This document shows positions 35,532 to 44,788 of a stretch of 53,896 nt of DNA, piece after piece. The stretch lies in contig JAQUKH010000017.1 in assembly GCA_028719205.1 (NCBI GenBank), forward strand, positions 1-53,896, read 5' to 3'. Both the position numbers and the translations under genes were made by a program. Below the pieces are notes generated by a model. It did not search any database. It was not told where the DNA came from and saw only the letters and a program-made list of their open reading frames with translations. The DNA comes from a bacterium. GTDB lineage: Bacteria; JACRDZ01; JAQUKH01. The first letter of the stretch is position 1, and every line of letters begins with the position of its first letter.

Positions 35532-35635
35532 TTGGCGGTGTTTGGAAGAGACAATAAAATATTTATGAACCTCGTCAGGTCCGGAAGGAAGCAGCGATAA
35601 ATAGAGGTTTTATGTGTTTTGACCAACATCGCCAA
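35532..35635 (+). ncRNA. ffs: signal recognition particle RNA (small bacterial type)
   Basis: Contains the invariant tip GTCAGGTCCGGAAGGAAGCA, with the flanking stem ATGAACCTC ... GAGGTTTTAT. The outer ends TTGGCGGTGTTTGG and CCAACATCGCCAA pair. Length of about 104 bases fits the short SRP RNA. It lies directly before dnaX, a conserved bacterial arrangement. Ends are approximate. Confidence 0.93.
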
Positions 35636-35765
35636 TTATAAAAAATGTAAAATAAAAAGTAAAAATGCAAATTATATTTAACGCCCCCTTTATCCCTTTC
35701 TTTTCACGAAGTGATCGCTTCGCGATAAAAAGAGGGGGTTGGGGGAGTTGATTGTTTATTAATTT

Positions 35766-37538
35766 ATGTCATATATCGTTTTAGCCCGTCGATACCGCCC
35801 TCAAAATTTTGATGAATTAATTGGCCAGAGCCATGTCGCGCTAACATTAAAAAACGCTTTAGCGTTAAATAGGATCGCGCATGCTTATCTTTTTTCAGGC
35901 CCGCGGGGAGTGGGAAAAACCAGCGCGGCAAGGATTTTAGCTAAATCGCTTAATTGTGAAAAAAGAAAAGATAATTCCCCTTGTAACACTTGTGTAAGCT
36001 GCGAGGAGATTACTAAAGGGATATCGATGGATGTTGTTGAAATTGACGGCGCTTCAAACCGCGGAATAGATGAAATCAGGAATTTACGGGAGAATGTAAA
36101 ATTCGCGCCTGTCAGCGGGAAATACAGGATTTATATAATTGATGAAGTCCATATGTTGACAAAAGAGGCGTTTAATGCTCTATTGAAAACATTAGAGGAG
36201 CCGCCGCCGCATGCTATTTTTATTTTTGCCACGACTGAACCTTATAAAGTTCCGTTAACGATCATTTCCCGGTGCCAGAGATTTGATTTCCGGAGAGTAT
36301 CTGTTAATGAAATGGTTAAACATCTGCAATATATCGCGGGCAAAGAAAATATTGATGTAGAGGAGGATGCATTGTATTTGATCGCGCAGGCATCAGAAGG
36401 AAGCATGCGCGACAGCCAGAGTTTGCTGGATCAGGCAGTATCTTACAGCGGGAAAAAAATCGCGAAAAAAGACGTGCAGGATTTTCTTGGCCTGACGGAA
36501 GAAAAACTTTTAGAAGAATTTTGTGAGATCCTTAATAAGAGAGACCCGTCGGGGGCGTTATTTTTTTTAAACCGGCTTTTGGAAAAAGGTGTTGACCTGA
36601 GCCAATTTATCAAGACAGTGATAGATTATCTCCGGCACATTCTTGTAGTGATCGTTGTTCCCGGTTTTGATGCCGGAGTTCTATCGGACCTATCTCCCGG
36701 TCAAATAAATAATATTACAAAATATCGTGATATTTTCACTAAAGACAGATTGCTGGATGTAATGAAGATATTAAATGAAACTGAATTGGAGATCCGCCGT
36801 TCCAGTTATCCCAGGATCCTGATGGAAATGGCATTGGTGAAGATTACGCAGGATGAGGAAGCAAAGAGCATAGAGCATAGAGCAGAGAGCAAAGGGCAAA
36901 AAGAGGTTACAAGTCACACCTGCCCGCCGAGGCGGGAGTCACCAGTTACCAGTAATGTAGGGGCAGGTTTTAAACCTGCCCAAAATGCAGGGGTGGTTCG
37001 TGAACCGCCCAAAAAGCAGGAGGATGAGCAAAGCGTAAAGGGTAAGTCCCGGTTGATGGATAGTGAATCACAGGTTACAAATCACGAGCAGCGAGACACT
37101 ATTGTTAAGCCGCAATCCGCGGAAAATCGCCCCTTTAAATTTTACTGGGGAGAGATTGTCCGGCGGGTAAAAGAAAAGAAGGTTATGCTGGGTAATTTAC
37201 TTGAGCATTGCGAGATAGTTGAGGAAAAAGATAATGAATTCAGTTTAGGCTTTAGTCCAAATAATAAGTTTTATAAAGAACGGATTGAAGAAAACAGCAA
37301 TCTTAAATTTATATCTGTAGTAGTAAGTGAATTAACAGGAAAAAACGTACAGATCAAATGTATAATAAAAGAAGATATAGTTAAAGAAAAAAAAGAAGTA
37401 AAAAAAGAAATGGATTTTTTAAGCGAGCGGAAGAAGGTTTTATCAGATCCGGTTTTGAAATCGTCATTTGATACTTTTGGCGGTGAGTTCGTTGAGATAA
37501 AAAAGCCAAGAATAAAAAAAGGAGAGATGGATGAATAA
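35766..37538 (+). CDS. dnaX: DNA polymerase III subunits gamma/tau
   Basis: 590 residues. Clamp-loader AAA+ core with Walker A SGPRGVGKTSAA (45-55), zinc site Cys64/73/76/79, IIDEVHMLTKEAFNALLKTL and FIFATTEPYKVP. Domain III ends near residue 360. Residues 366-445 are an unusual insert whose DNA (36861-37100) is a string of palindromic repeats read in frame (TSNVGAGFKPAQNAGVVREP), before a tau-like C-terminal domain. Loads the beta clamp at replication. Followed by ybaB, with overlap, and recR. Confidence 0.96.
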   Translation: MSYIVLARRYRPQNFDELIGQSHVALTLKNALALNRIAHAYLFSGPRGVGKTSAARILAKSLNCEKRKDNSPCNTCVSCEEITKGISMDVVEIDGASNRGIDEIRNLRENVKFAPVSGKYRIYIIDEVHMLTKEAFNALLKTLEEPPPHAIFIFATTEPYKVPLTIISRCQRFDFRRVSVNEMVKHLQYIAGKENIDVEEDALYLIAQASEGSMRDSQSLLDQAVSYSGKKIAKKDVQDFLGLTEEKLLEEFCEILNKRDPSGALFFLNRLLEKGVDLSQFIKTVIDYLRHILVVIVVPGFDAGVLSDLSPGQINNITKYRDIFTKDRLLDVMKILNETELEIRRSSYPRILMEMALVKITQDEEAKSIEHRAESKGQKEVTSHTCPPRRESPVTSNVGAGFKPAQNAGVVREPPKKQEDEQSVKGKSRLMDSESQVTNHEQRDTIVKPQSAENRPFKFYWGEIVRRVKEKKVMLGNLLEHCEIVEEKDNEFSLGFSPNNKFYKERIEENSNLKFISVVVSELTGKNVQIKCIIKEDIVKEKKEVKKEMDFLSERKKVLSDPVLKSSFDTFGGEFVEIKKPRIKKGEMDE

Positions 37539-37851
37539 AATGGCATCGATGATGCAGCAGGTTCAGAAAATGCAGGCAGATATGAAACGGATGCAGAAAG
37601 AACTGGAAAATAAAACTGTAGAAGCCTCAAGCGGAGGCGGCATGGTTAAGGTTATATTTGACGGCAAACAGCAGCTCAGGCAGATAAAAATTGAAAAGCA
37701 GGTTGTGAATCCGGAGGATCTGGAAATGCTTGAAGATCTGGTCCTCGCGGCGGTAAATGAAGGGCTGAAAAAATCTCAGGATATGGTTTCTTCAGAAATG
37801 AGCAAATTAACAGGGGGATTGAATATTCCGGGATTGAACGGATTGATGTAA
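37531..37851 (+). CDS. ybaB: YbaB/EbfC nucleoid-associated protein
   Basis: 106 residues: a Met/Gln-rich helix (MMQQVQKMQADMKRMQKELE), then EASSGGGMVKVIFDGKQQLR and PEDLEMLEDLVLAAVNEGL, the whole YbaB fold. Binds DNA as a tweezer-like dimer. Its start overlaps the dnaX stop by eight bases, and recR follows after 12, the classical dnaX-ybaB-recR operon. Confidence 0.95.
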   Translation: MNKMASMMQQVQKMQADMKRMQKELENKTVEASSGGGMVKVIFDGKQQLRQIKIEKQVVNPEDLEMLEDLVLAAVNEGLKKSQDMVSSEMSKLTGGLNIPGLNGLM

Positions 37852-37863
37852 AAAAAATAAAAT

Positions 37864-38472
37864 ATGAAACTTTATTCAGATTCTTTTGAAAAGTTAATAA
37901 ATGAATTGAGCAGGCTTCCCGGTATAGGCCCGAAAACTGCCCAGCGCCTGGCATTTTTTATTTTGAAAATGCAAAAGGAAGAGGCTGAATCTTTGGCTTT
38001 CGCCATTCAGGAAGTAAAAAATAAAATACATTATTGTAAAGTGTGTAATAATCTTACTGAATCGGATATTTGTAATATTTGCAGCGACCAGAACAGGAAT
38101 AAAGAAATTATTTGCGTGGTAGAAGAACCTAATGACCTGATCGCGATCGAAAAGACAAGGGGATTTCGCGGGGTTTATCATATTTTACTGGGAAGAATTT
38201 CTCCAATGGATGGGCTTGGGCCGGAAGATATCAAGATAGACAGCCTGGTGGGAAAAGTTAAAAAAGGCGGGATCAGGGAGGTAATTCTTGCTATTAATCC
38301 TAATGTTGAAGGTGAGGCAACAGCTTTATATATTGCAAAACAGTTAAAACCTTTTAGTGTTAAAATTACGCGGTTGGCCCATGGGCTTCCAATGGGAGCT
38401 GATCTGGAATACGCGGATGAGGTTACTTTAACAAGGGCTATGGAAGGGCGCAGTGAAATGTTCTCCACTTAA
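37864..38472 (+). CDS. recR: recombination mediator RecR
   Basis: 202 residues. Helix-hairpin-helix LSRLPGIGPKTAQRLAFFIL, zinc finger CKVCNNLTESDICNIC, Toprim domain CVVEEPNDLIAIEKT, and the Walker-B-like end VTRLAHGLPMGADLEYADEV. Works with RecF/RecO to load RecA at gaps. Last gene of the dnaX operon. Confidence 0.97.
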   Translation: MKLYSDSFEKLINELSRLPGIGPKTAQRLAFFILKMQKEEAESLAFAIQEVKNKIHYCKVCNNLTESDICNICSDQNRNKEIICVVEEPNDLIAIEKTRGFRGVYHILLGRISPMDGLGPEDIKIDSLVGKVKKGGIREVILAINPNVEGEATALYIAKQLKPFSVKITRLAHGLPMGADLEYADEVTLTRAMEGRSEMFST

Positions 38473-38544
38473 TCCATTTTTCCTTGACATATTATAGAAA
38501 AATATAATATAATTAACATTCTATAAAAATTTTAGGAGAAATTA

Positions 38545-39108
38545 ATGTTAGAAATTCGTTGGCATGGAAGGGGCGGGCAGGGGGTAGTTACAGCGGCTAA
38601 GCTTTTAGCTGAGTCGGCAGTTACCGGCGGCAAGTATGTTCAGGCAAATCCGGAATATGGCGCCGAGCGTATGGGCGCGCCTATCAGGGCATTTACCCGT
38701 ATTGACACTGTGCCTATTAATATCCATAGCAATATAGAAACTCCGCAGGTAGTAGTAGTTTTGGATCCTTCTTTGATCGGTTCTATTGATGTGGTGGAGG
38801 GTTTGAAAGAGGATGGGATAATAATTATTAATACTCCGCTTTCCCCAAAAGATATGCGTGAAAAATTAAAATTGCAGGGAAGAAAAATTTATACTGTTGA
38901 CGCTACAAAAATATCAATTGACAGTATAAAAAAACCAATACCTAATACACCTATGGTTGGAGCGCTTATCAGGGCAACAGGGGCTTTAAATATTGAAGTT
39001 GTTGTTAAGGATTTTAAGGAAAAGTATTCAAAGAAATTTCGTCCTGAGATATTGGAAGGGAATATTTTATCCATAAGAAGAGCATATCAGGAGGTTAAAG
39101 GTGAGTAA
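38545..39108 (+). CDS. porC: 2-oxoacid:ferredoxin oxidoreductase, gamma subunit
   Basis: 187 residues. EIRWHGRGGQGVVTAAKLLA is the gamma-subunit signature, followed by NPEYGAERMGAPIRAF. The product of a four-subunit set in the order gamma-delta-alpha-beta, as in pyruvate:ferredoxin oxidoreductases; a 2-oxoisovalerate or other 2-oxoacid enzyme cannot be ruled out. A TTGACA-TATAAT-like promoter (38484-38515) lies just upstream. Its end overlaps porD by eight bases. Confidence 0.92.
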   Translation: MLEIRWHGRGGQGVVTAAKLLAESAVTGGKYVQANPEYGAERMGAPIRAFTRIDTVPINIHSNIETPQVVVVLDPSLIGSIDVVEGLKEDGIIIINTPLSPKDMREKLKLQGRKIYTVDATKISIDSIKKPIPNTPMVGALIRATGALNIEVVVKDFKEKYSKKFRPEILEGNILSIRRAYQEVKGE

Positions 39109-39385
39109 TAAGACTTGGAAAGAGATACCTATCGGCGGCCTGATCATAGAGCCGGGTAATTCTGTTAATTATAAAACCGGCGGATGGCGGGTTTTTAAAC
39201 CGATCCATGATCCGACAAAATGCACTAATTGTCTTATCTGCTGGATATATTGTCCTGATTCGTCAATTATTGTAAAAAACGGAAAAATTGAAAAATTTGA
39301 TTATGATCATTGTAAGGGATGCGGTATTTGCGCTAAGGAATGCCCGACTAAAATAAAAGCGATCACGATGGTTAAGGAGGAGTAA
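39101..39385 (+). CDS. porD: 2-oxoacid:ferredoxin oxidoreductase, delta (ferredoxin) subunit
   Basis: 94 residues with two [4Fe-4S] cluster motifs, CTNCLICWIYCPD and CKGCGICAKECPT. It passes electrons from the thiamine-diphosphate site to ferredoxin. Overlaps porC, and porA begins four bases after the stop, so the subunits are translationally linked. Confidence 0.93.
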   Translation: MSNKTWKEIPIGGLIIEPGNSVNYKTGGWRVFKPIHDPTKCTNCLICWIYCPDSSIIVKNGKIEKFDYDHCKGCGICAKECPTKIKAITMVKEE

Positions 39386-39389
39386 CGAG

Positions 39390-40565
39390 ATGCGAGTAGC
39401 AATGACTGGGAATGAGGCCGTAGCGTATGCGATGAAACAGATAAATCCTGAAGTAGTGGCTGCTTATCCTATTACACCTCAAACGGGTATAATGCAGAAA
39501 TACGCGGAATATGTAGCCAATGGCCAGGTGGATACTGAATTTCTTACAATGGACAGCGAACATAGCGCTATGAGCGCCACGATCGGAGCGTCCGCGAGCG
39601 GCATAAGGGCGATGACAGCCACATCATCGAATGGTTTGGCTTATATGTGGGAGGTTGTTTATATTGCGGCGTCTTACCGTTTGCCTATTGTTATGCCTGT
39701 TGTTAACAGAGCGTTGTCAGGCCCGATAAATATTCATTGCGATCACAGTGATACAATGGGTTGCCGTGATTCGGGTTGGATACAACTTTTCAGCGAGAAT
39801 ACACAGGAAGCGTATGATAACGCGATACAGGCGTTGAGGATTGCCGAGCATCCTGATGTTTTGCTTCCCGCTATGATAACTTATGATGGTTTTATTATAA
39901 GCCACGCGCTGGAAACGCTTAATACTTATGAAGATGATAAGGTTAAAAAATTTATTGGAAGTTATAATCCAAAATATCCGTTGATAAATCCTGATAAACC
40001 TGTAACTTACGGGCCGCTTGATTTTTTTGATTATTATTTTGAACATAAAAGGCAGCAGGCCGAGGGGATGATTAACGCTAAAAAGGTTATTTTGGAAGTT
40101 GGTAAGGCCTTTGAAAAAGAGTTTGGGCGTTCATATGGTTTGTTCGAAGAATATCGTATGGCGGATGCCGAATTGGCTATAATAGTTCTAGGTTCAACCG
40201 CGGGAACCGCTAAGGTAGTGGTTGACATGGTCAGGGAAAAAGGCTATAAAGTGGGATTGATAAAGATAAGAAGCTTCCGCCCGTTTCCTGAAGAGGAATT
40301 GGCTGAGGCTTTGAAAAGAATAAAAGTTTTGGCGGTAATGGACAGGTCTTTAGGTTTTAATGGAGTAGGCGGGCCTTTGTTTAATGATGTAAGGGCCGCG
40401 CTTTTTGGTAGAAATCCTGATATAAAAGTTGTAAATTATGTGTACGGCCTTGGCGGCAGGGAAATAACCCCGAATGATATTTGGAATATATGCAATAATA
40501 TCAGGGATATAAATTTGACCGGTAAGATAGAAAAAACAGTTAGTTATGTAGGTGTAAGAGAATAA
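39390..40565 (+). CDS. porA: 2-oxoacid:ferredoxin oxidoreductase, alpha subunit
   Basis: 391 residues. TGNEAVAYAMKQINPEVVAA and YPITPQTGI open the pyrimidine-binding domain, then TMDSEHSAMSATIGASASG, and NIHCDHSDTMGCRDSGWIQL, the stretch typical of pyruvate/2-oxoisovalerate enzymes. The C-terminal domain has LGSTAGTAKVVVDMVREKG. Oxidatively decarboxylates a 2-oxoacid to its acyl-CoA. GGAGGAG precedes the ATG. Confidence 0.94.
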   Translation: MRVAMTGNEAVAYAMKQINPEVVAAYPITPQTGIMQKYAEYVANGQVDTEFLTMDSEHSAMSATIGASASGIRAMTATSSNGLAYMWEVVYIAASYRLPIVMPVVNRALSGPINIHCDHSDTMGCRDSGWIQLFSENTQEAYDNAIQALRIAEHPDVLLPAMITYDGFIISHALETLNTYEDDKVKKFIGSYNPKYPLINPDKPVTYGPLDFFDYYFEHKRQQAEGMINAKKVILEVGKAFEKEFGRSYGLFEEYRMADAELAIIVLGSTAGTAKVVVDMVREKGYKVGLIKIRSFRPFPEEELAEALKRIKVLAVMDRSLGFNGVGGPLFNDVRAALFGRNPDIKVVNYVYGLGGREITPNDIWNICNNIRDINLTGKIEKTVSYVGVRE

Positions 40566-40670
40566 AAATAAATATGAATTTACCCTGATGTAATATCGGG
40601 GTTCAATTCGTACTATCATTTCTGTGCGCACTTCGTGCTTCATAAACGATGTGCTCATTGAAGGAGATTC

Positions 40671-41606
40671 ATGGCTTCATTAAAAGAATTATCGACTCGA
40701 GAAGAAATTATAGCACCGGGTCACAGGTTATGTCCGGGATGCGGTGCGGCGATTGTTGCGCGTATGGTTACCAAAGCGGCAAAAAACCCTCTGGTGGTGG
40801 CTTGCGCGACTGGATGTTTAGAGGTTTCAACGACTATTTATCCTTTCACATCATGGAAATCCTCTTTCCTTCATGTGGCGTTCGAGAATTCAGCGGCTTC
40901 TTTAAGCGGCGCTGAGGCGGCATACCGTGCGCTGAAGAAAAAAGGAAAGATAAAAGAAGATATAAGATTTATCGCGTTTGGCGGTGACGGCGGGACTTAC
41001 GATATTGGTTTCCAGAGCCTTTCAGGCGCGTTAGAACGCGGGCATCGCATGCTGATAATTTGTTATGATAACGGGGCTTATATGAACACTGGTATTCAGC
41101 GTTCAAGCGCAACGCCGCGTGGCGCGGATACTACCACGACTCCGGTGGGTAAAGTAAGTACCGGGAAAAAAGAGTATCCGAAAGATCTGACTGCGTGTGT
41201 TGTCGCGCATAATATACCTTATGTTGCTCAGGCCTCTCCAAGCCATTACGCTGATCTTATGCGAAAGGTTGAAAAGGCATTAGATGTTGACGGGCCGAGT
41301 TTTATTAATATTCTTTCCCCATGCCCGCTTGGATGGAGATGTCCGGGAGAAGATAGTATTGGAATGGCAAAGCTCGCGGTAGAAACAGGTTTTTGGCAGC
41401 TTTACGAGGTTGAAAACGGGGAATATAAAATGAATTATAGTCCCAAGGAAAGAAAACCGCTCAGAGAATGGCTGGAGAAACAAGGCCGGTTCCGCCATCT
41501 TTTTACCCCGGCAAATGAACATATTTTAAAGGAACTCCAGGAACACGTGGATATGAAATGGGAGAAGCTGCTCCAGAAGTCGTGTGTTAATACTGAAAAT
41601 AAATAA
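40671..41606 (+). CDS. porB: 2-oxoacid:ferredoxin oxidoreductase, beta subunit
   Basis: 311 residues. Cluster ligands begin in LCPGCGAAIVARMV and include later Cys residues in ACATGCLEV. The thiamine-diphosphate/Mg site is FGGDGGTYDIGFQSLSGALE, with NGAYMNTGIQRSSATPRGA after it. Separated from porA by 105 bases with a fresh ribosome site (AAGGAG), so perhaps also a separate promoter. Confidence 0.94.
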   Translation: MASLKELSTREEIIAPGHRLCPGCGAAIVARMVTKAAKNPLVVACATGCLEVSTTIYPFTSWKSSFLHVAFENSAASLSGAEAAYRALKKKGKIKEDIRFIAFGGDGGTYDIGFQSLSGALERGHRMLIICYDNGAYMNTGIQRSSATPRGADTTTTPVGKVSTGKKEYPKDLTACVVAHNIPYVAQASPSHYADLMRKVEKALDVDGPSFINILSPCPLGWRCPGEDSIGMAKLAVETGFWQLYEVENGEYKMNYSPKERKPLREWLEKQGRFRHLFTPANEHILKELQEHVDMKWEKLLQKSCVNTENK

Positions 41607-41621
41607 TAATAATTTTTATAT

Positions 41622-41638
41622 ATGTTCCCCGGTACCTG
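41622..41638 (+). pseudogene. short copy of the tRNA-Asn 5' end
   Basis: TATGTTCCCCGGTAcCTG repeats the bases leading into the intact tRNA-Asn (TATGTTCCCCGGTAGCTC) 59 bases further on, then diverges. It mirrors the partial 5' copy in front of tRNA-Pro at 1080. Confidence 0.4.
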
Positions 41639-41682
41639 TAAAGGACGGGAAATGTGAAAGTTTTATAAAAAAAAAGATATGT

Positions 41683-41758
41683 TCCCCGGTAGCTCAATCG
41701 GTAGAGTGGGTGACTGTTAATCACTAGGTCGCTGGTTCGAGCCCAGCCCGGGGAGCCA
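41683..41758 (+). tRNA. tRNA-Asn (anticodon GTT)
   Basis: Acceptor TCCCCGG pairs with CCGGGGA, G discriminator, encoded CCA. The anticodon stem is GTGAC (27-31) with CTGTTAA loop and anticodon GTT. The 3' end and following terminator recur at 46033, marking it as the attachment site of the island that follows. Confidence 0.95.
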
Positions 41759-41767
41759 AAATAAAGA

Positions 41768-41801
41768 AACCCTTTAGTAGAAATACTAAGGGGTTTTTTA
41801 T
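41768..41801 (+). terminator. terminator after tRNA-Asn
   Basis: Perfect 12-bp stem AACCCTTTAGTA/TACTAAGGGGTT (one G-T pair) with a GAAA loop and a T run. A sister terminator with the same core lies at 46049-46085. Confidence 0.9.
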
Positions 41802-41809
41802 TTGTGGAA

Positions 41810-42040
41810 ATAATTGGGCTCGAACCAGGGGGAAACCCTCCTGAGGCGGATAAAGAGGTTTTTCAAGAGGTGACAGTGAGGAACAGCCAGCCTGTTCGCA
41901 TATGGCGGAAGGGGCGCGGAAACCTGCCTGCGGGCAGGCTGGTTCAAGGCCGAAGGCCGGAGCCCAGCCCGGGGAGCCAGTGAACCCTACTGGGTTCACT
42001 GCCATGCACTTGTGCATGGCAAATCTTGTTTTTTTAATCT
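41810..42040. repeat. repeat block with partial tRNA-Asn 3' copy
   Basis: Contains GGCTCGAACC; GAGGCGGATAAA (shared with 1099-1110); GTTTTTCAAGAGGTGACAGT followed by GA, matching 34822-34845; palindromes CCTGCCTGCGGGCAGG and GGCCGAAGGCC; then a 20-base exact copy of the tRNA-Asn 3' end (41960-41979) and two hairpins GTGAACCC/GGGTTCAC and TGCCATGCAC/GTGCATGGCA. No gene is seen in this 350-base gap. Confidence 0.7.
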
Positions 42041-42108
42041 TGATGTTTGCATAAAAGCCTTGATTTCTGAGTAAGTAGTGATAAAATATCATGAAGGATT
42101 AATATAAA

Positions 42109-42363
42109 ATGCCAACAATTTTACAAATATTAGGCTGGAGATTATTTTTCTATGCTAATGAAGGAAACGAACCAATTCATGTTCATTGCCAAAAGGGTGA
42201 AAAAGAATGTAAATATTGGATTCTTACTAGCGAGTTTGACTTAGAAGAAGTTTTTGCATATAATATGAATGTAAAAGATAAAAGGGAAATAAAAAAAATT
42301 ATTTTCGAGCACTTTGAATATATTGAGCTGAAATGGAAAGAATTCCAAAAAAGGAAAAATTAA
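42109..42363 (+). CDS. DUF4160 family protein
   Basis: 84 residues: PTILQILGWRLFFYANEGNE, then PIHVHCQKGEKECKYWI, and the end EHFEYIELKWKEFQ. This matches DUF4160, small proteins commonly paired with DUF2442 and thought, from context, to be toxin-antitoxin-like. Here the DUF2442-like gene follows with no gap. Function not established. Confidence 0.88.
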   Translation: MPTILQILGWRLFFYANEGNEPIHVHCQKGEKECKYWILTSEFDLEEVFAYNMNVKDKREIKKIIFEHFEYIELKWKEFQKRKN

Positions 42364-42651
42364 ATGAAGAAGGTTCATAAAATTAAAAATATCAAAATAA
42401 TTGATGATAAATTACTAATAAATATTGATGATAAGGAAAAGACATTTCGACTTAAAGAGATTTCGAGTAAATTGCTCAAAGCGACTAATATTGAAAAAAA
42501 CAAATTTGAAGTTTCTCTTTCCAGATATGGTATTCATTGCTCATTAATCGATGAAGATATTTCAATCGACGGCCTTCTTGGTTTAGTCCACTCGCCAAAA
42601 AATAAAATAAAACTTCATCACCAGTCGCTTTTAAAAGATGCTGTTTGTTAA
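42364..42651 (+). CDS. DUF2442-like protein
   Basis: 95 residues. DDKEKTFRLKEISSKLLKAT and SRYGIHCSLIDEDISIDGLLG resemble the DUF2442 core. It begins at the next base after the DUF4160 stop, a pairing typical of two-gene accessory cassettes. The end overlaps the start of the phospholipase-D-like gene by 14 bases. Confidence 0.72.
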   Translation: MKKVHKIKNIKIIDDKLLINIDDKEKTFRLKEISSKLLKATNIEKNKFEVSLSRYGIHCSLIDEDISIDGLLGLVHSPKNKIKLHHQSLLKDAVC

Positions 42652-44432
42652 AAACAAGTCCCCAAGCCAAATCTATTTAATCTTAATCATTCTAATTTTT
42701 TTAATTCCATATAATGTAGTAAAAGCCCAAAATATTGATTCCCTACGGGGGCCGGATGTTGTTGATATCAGCGGGAGGAAATATTATTCAGCTGTTAAGG
42801 TGGCCTTGGATAATGCTAAGGAATCCATATCTATGGTTATGTTGAGGCTCTGTGACACAATAAAATTGTCATTTGGCTGGAAGTATTTTGAGACGAATCG
42901 AAGCTAAATTTTTTAAGCATACCCTCTGCGGTATGTAAGAAAAATTTGGCAAAGATGCAGGCCAAAAGTCACCAGCCCGAAGGGGGAACCGATTTTGCGG
43001 CAACTTCTTCGTTGCTCGTCGTTTAAGTGCCAGATGGCACACTGCACTCCTCGTGCCTCGAATTCATCGCAAACTCGGTTCTCCAAATGTCAATTGTATT
43101 GTGTCACAGAGCCTTGTCCTAGAAATGGATGAGAAAAATACGAATTCACAGGTTTATAAATTATGCTCAAGTTTGGTTGATGCGAAAAAACGAGGGGTTC
43201 GGGTTAAGGTTATCTTAGATCAGAATATTGATTATATGAGAGAAAGAAAAGAAGACGAGTGGCAGGTTGAGGATAAGAATCAAAATGCGTTCAGTTTTTT
43301 TAAGAAAAACGGAATAGAGGTATTTTACGATACGAAAAATATATATACGCATAGCAAAGCAATAGTTATTGACGAAAATATTGTTATATCGGGCAGTACC
43401 AACTGGTCGAATTCTGCCCTCAATAAAAATAATGAGGCCTCGGTATTAATAAGATCAAGTGAATTAGCAAAATCATTTTTGAAAGATTTTTCTGATATTG
43501 CCATTGATAATGACGCGGGCAGGGATGTAAACGAGAAAGAACCTAAGCTTGCCATATATAGATATTTTTTAGAAAATGAAGATCTCGCGGGTAGAATGAT
43601 AACCAATTCGGATGAAAGGGCGTTCGATGTTTATCTTTTGTTATTGAGGGAGTATAAAGACAATGCCTTTATAGATTTTGATTATGACAGTGTGGCGGGG
43701 TCTCTTGATATGGATAAGGAGATGAATAAGGAAGAATACCGGAGACAACTTATCAAGACGCTGAAAAAAATAGAAGAGATATACGGGCTTATAAAATTTG
43801 AACCGGAATTCGGCAAGAACGCAAAGGTGACCTTACTTGATCAGAAAGATAAAGAAAAGCCGTATGCATACCCCGAGGGCAACTTTTTTTTAATCCCCGG
43901 AGAATATTTCAGTTACAAGTGGGACACCACTCTTTCTTTTAAAGCAAAATTTTGCTATCTGATTAACCTGTATAAGGCCAGCCAGAACCTTGATAATCCC
44001 AAATGGGCCGACGCCCGTGAAATTCTCAGCAAACAGTTTCATTTAAATATTGATACGATAAGCCAAGGCATGATAGAGTTAAGAAGATTAAATATTATAG
44101 ATGTGGAGTATTCCAGCATCGAAGACGGCTATGAATCAAGAGAGCCTTCAAAATATAAAGTATTGGATTTGTATGATCCCCTGAAACAGGCGGAAGAATG
44201 GGAAAGGCTGAAGAGGTTATACGGGGCGGACAGGTTCGCCAAGGCAAAAGGATTCGCGGAAGTGGTATTTGAAGAAAATGATCCCGCCGTTGTTGAAGAT
44301 ATAATTTTTTTGATAGATGAATACGGTATAGAAAAATATCAAGCCGCCATAAATATAGTTGCGCAAAAAGCGGCGGATAATCCCAAGCGGACGCAGAGTT
44401 ATGTGGTGGGGATATTACGCTCAAAGATATAA
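42638..44432 (+). pseudogene. phospholipase-D-like gene split by a MITE
   Basis: 5' part (42638-42844): a signal-type N-terminus (QIYLILIILIFLIPYNVVKA) and the PLD opening YYSAVKVALDNAKESISMVM. A 270-bp MITE intervenes. 3' part: LVLEMDEKNTNSQVYKL, KKRGVRVKVILD and one HKD-type motif, THSKAIVIDENIVISGSTNW. From about 43560 a second region of some 290 residues, helical and winged-helix-like (FYLINLYKASQ-type segments), continues to the end. The reading frame is broken, so the full protein cannot be made unless the MITE is lost. An ORF starting inside the MITE (43053) could make a fragment lacking the signal peptide. Nuclease or lipid hydrolysis is possible for the intact form. Confidence 0.7.
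42845..43114. mobile_element. 270-bp MITE with about 32-bp terminal inverted repeats
   Basis: Left end AGGCTCTGTGACACAATA, continuing to CATTTGG; the right end is its near-perfect complement (two differences in 32). The interior is non-coding and has a hairpin GCATACC/GGTATGT. It splits an open frame whose two halves are parts of one protein family. No transposase gene is in the window. A target duplication is not obvious. Confidence 0.85.
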
Positions 44433-44788
44433 AAGAAAAATTAGTAATTTTAATAAACACATTTTATGAAATTAAAGAAAAATCAAATAATAATAAAATC
44501 AATAATATCGAAAATTGTCCTATAGATGTTTTAGAATGTATATTAAAAAATACAAAAGATAAGTACATATATAACTTTAAATCATCCAAGAAAAGTTCAA
44601 GTGATTCCCCACAATATTGTTCCAAAATTGTTGCTAATCGTCCCTACTTTTATAGGCTGGAAACAATATTACATAAACATATTGAAAAACTTTTTAGACC
44701 GAATGATAAAATTCCATCTATAAAAGAAACGTTGAATAATATTAAAAAAGATTTAATTATTGAAATATTTAGAAATCCAAGTTTATAG
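44433..44788 (+). pseudogene. gene fragment of unknown family
   Basis: In one frame, open from inside the preceding gene, about 120 codons read KEKLVILINTFYEIKEKSNN, then ENCPIDVLECILKNTKDKY and PYFYRLETILHKHIEKLF, ending at 44788. The amino-acid mix looks like real protein but there is no start codon. Probably the tail of a gene lost in a rearrangement. Confidence 0.4.
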
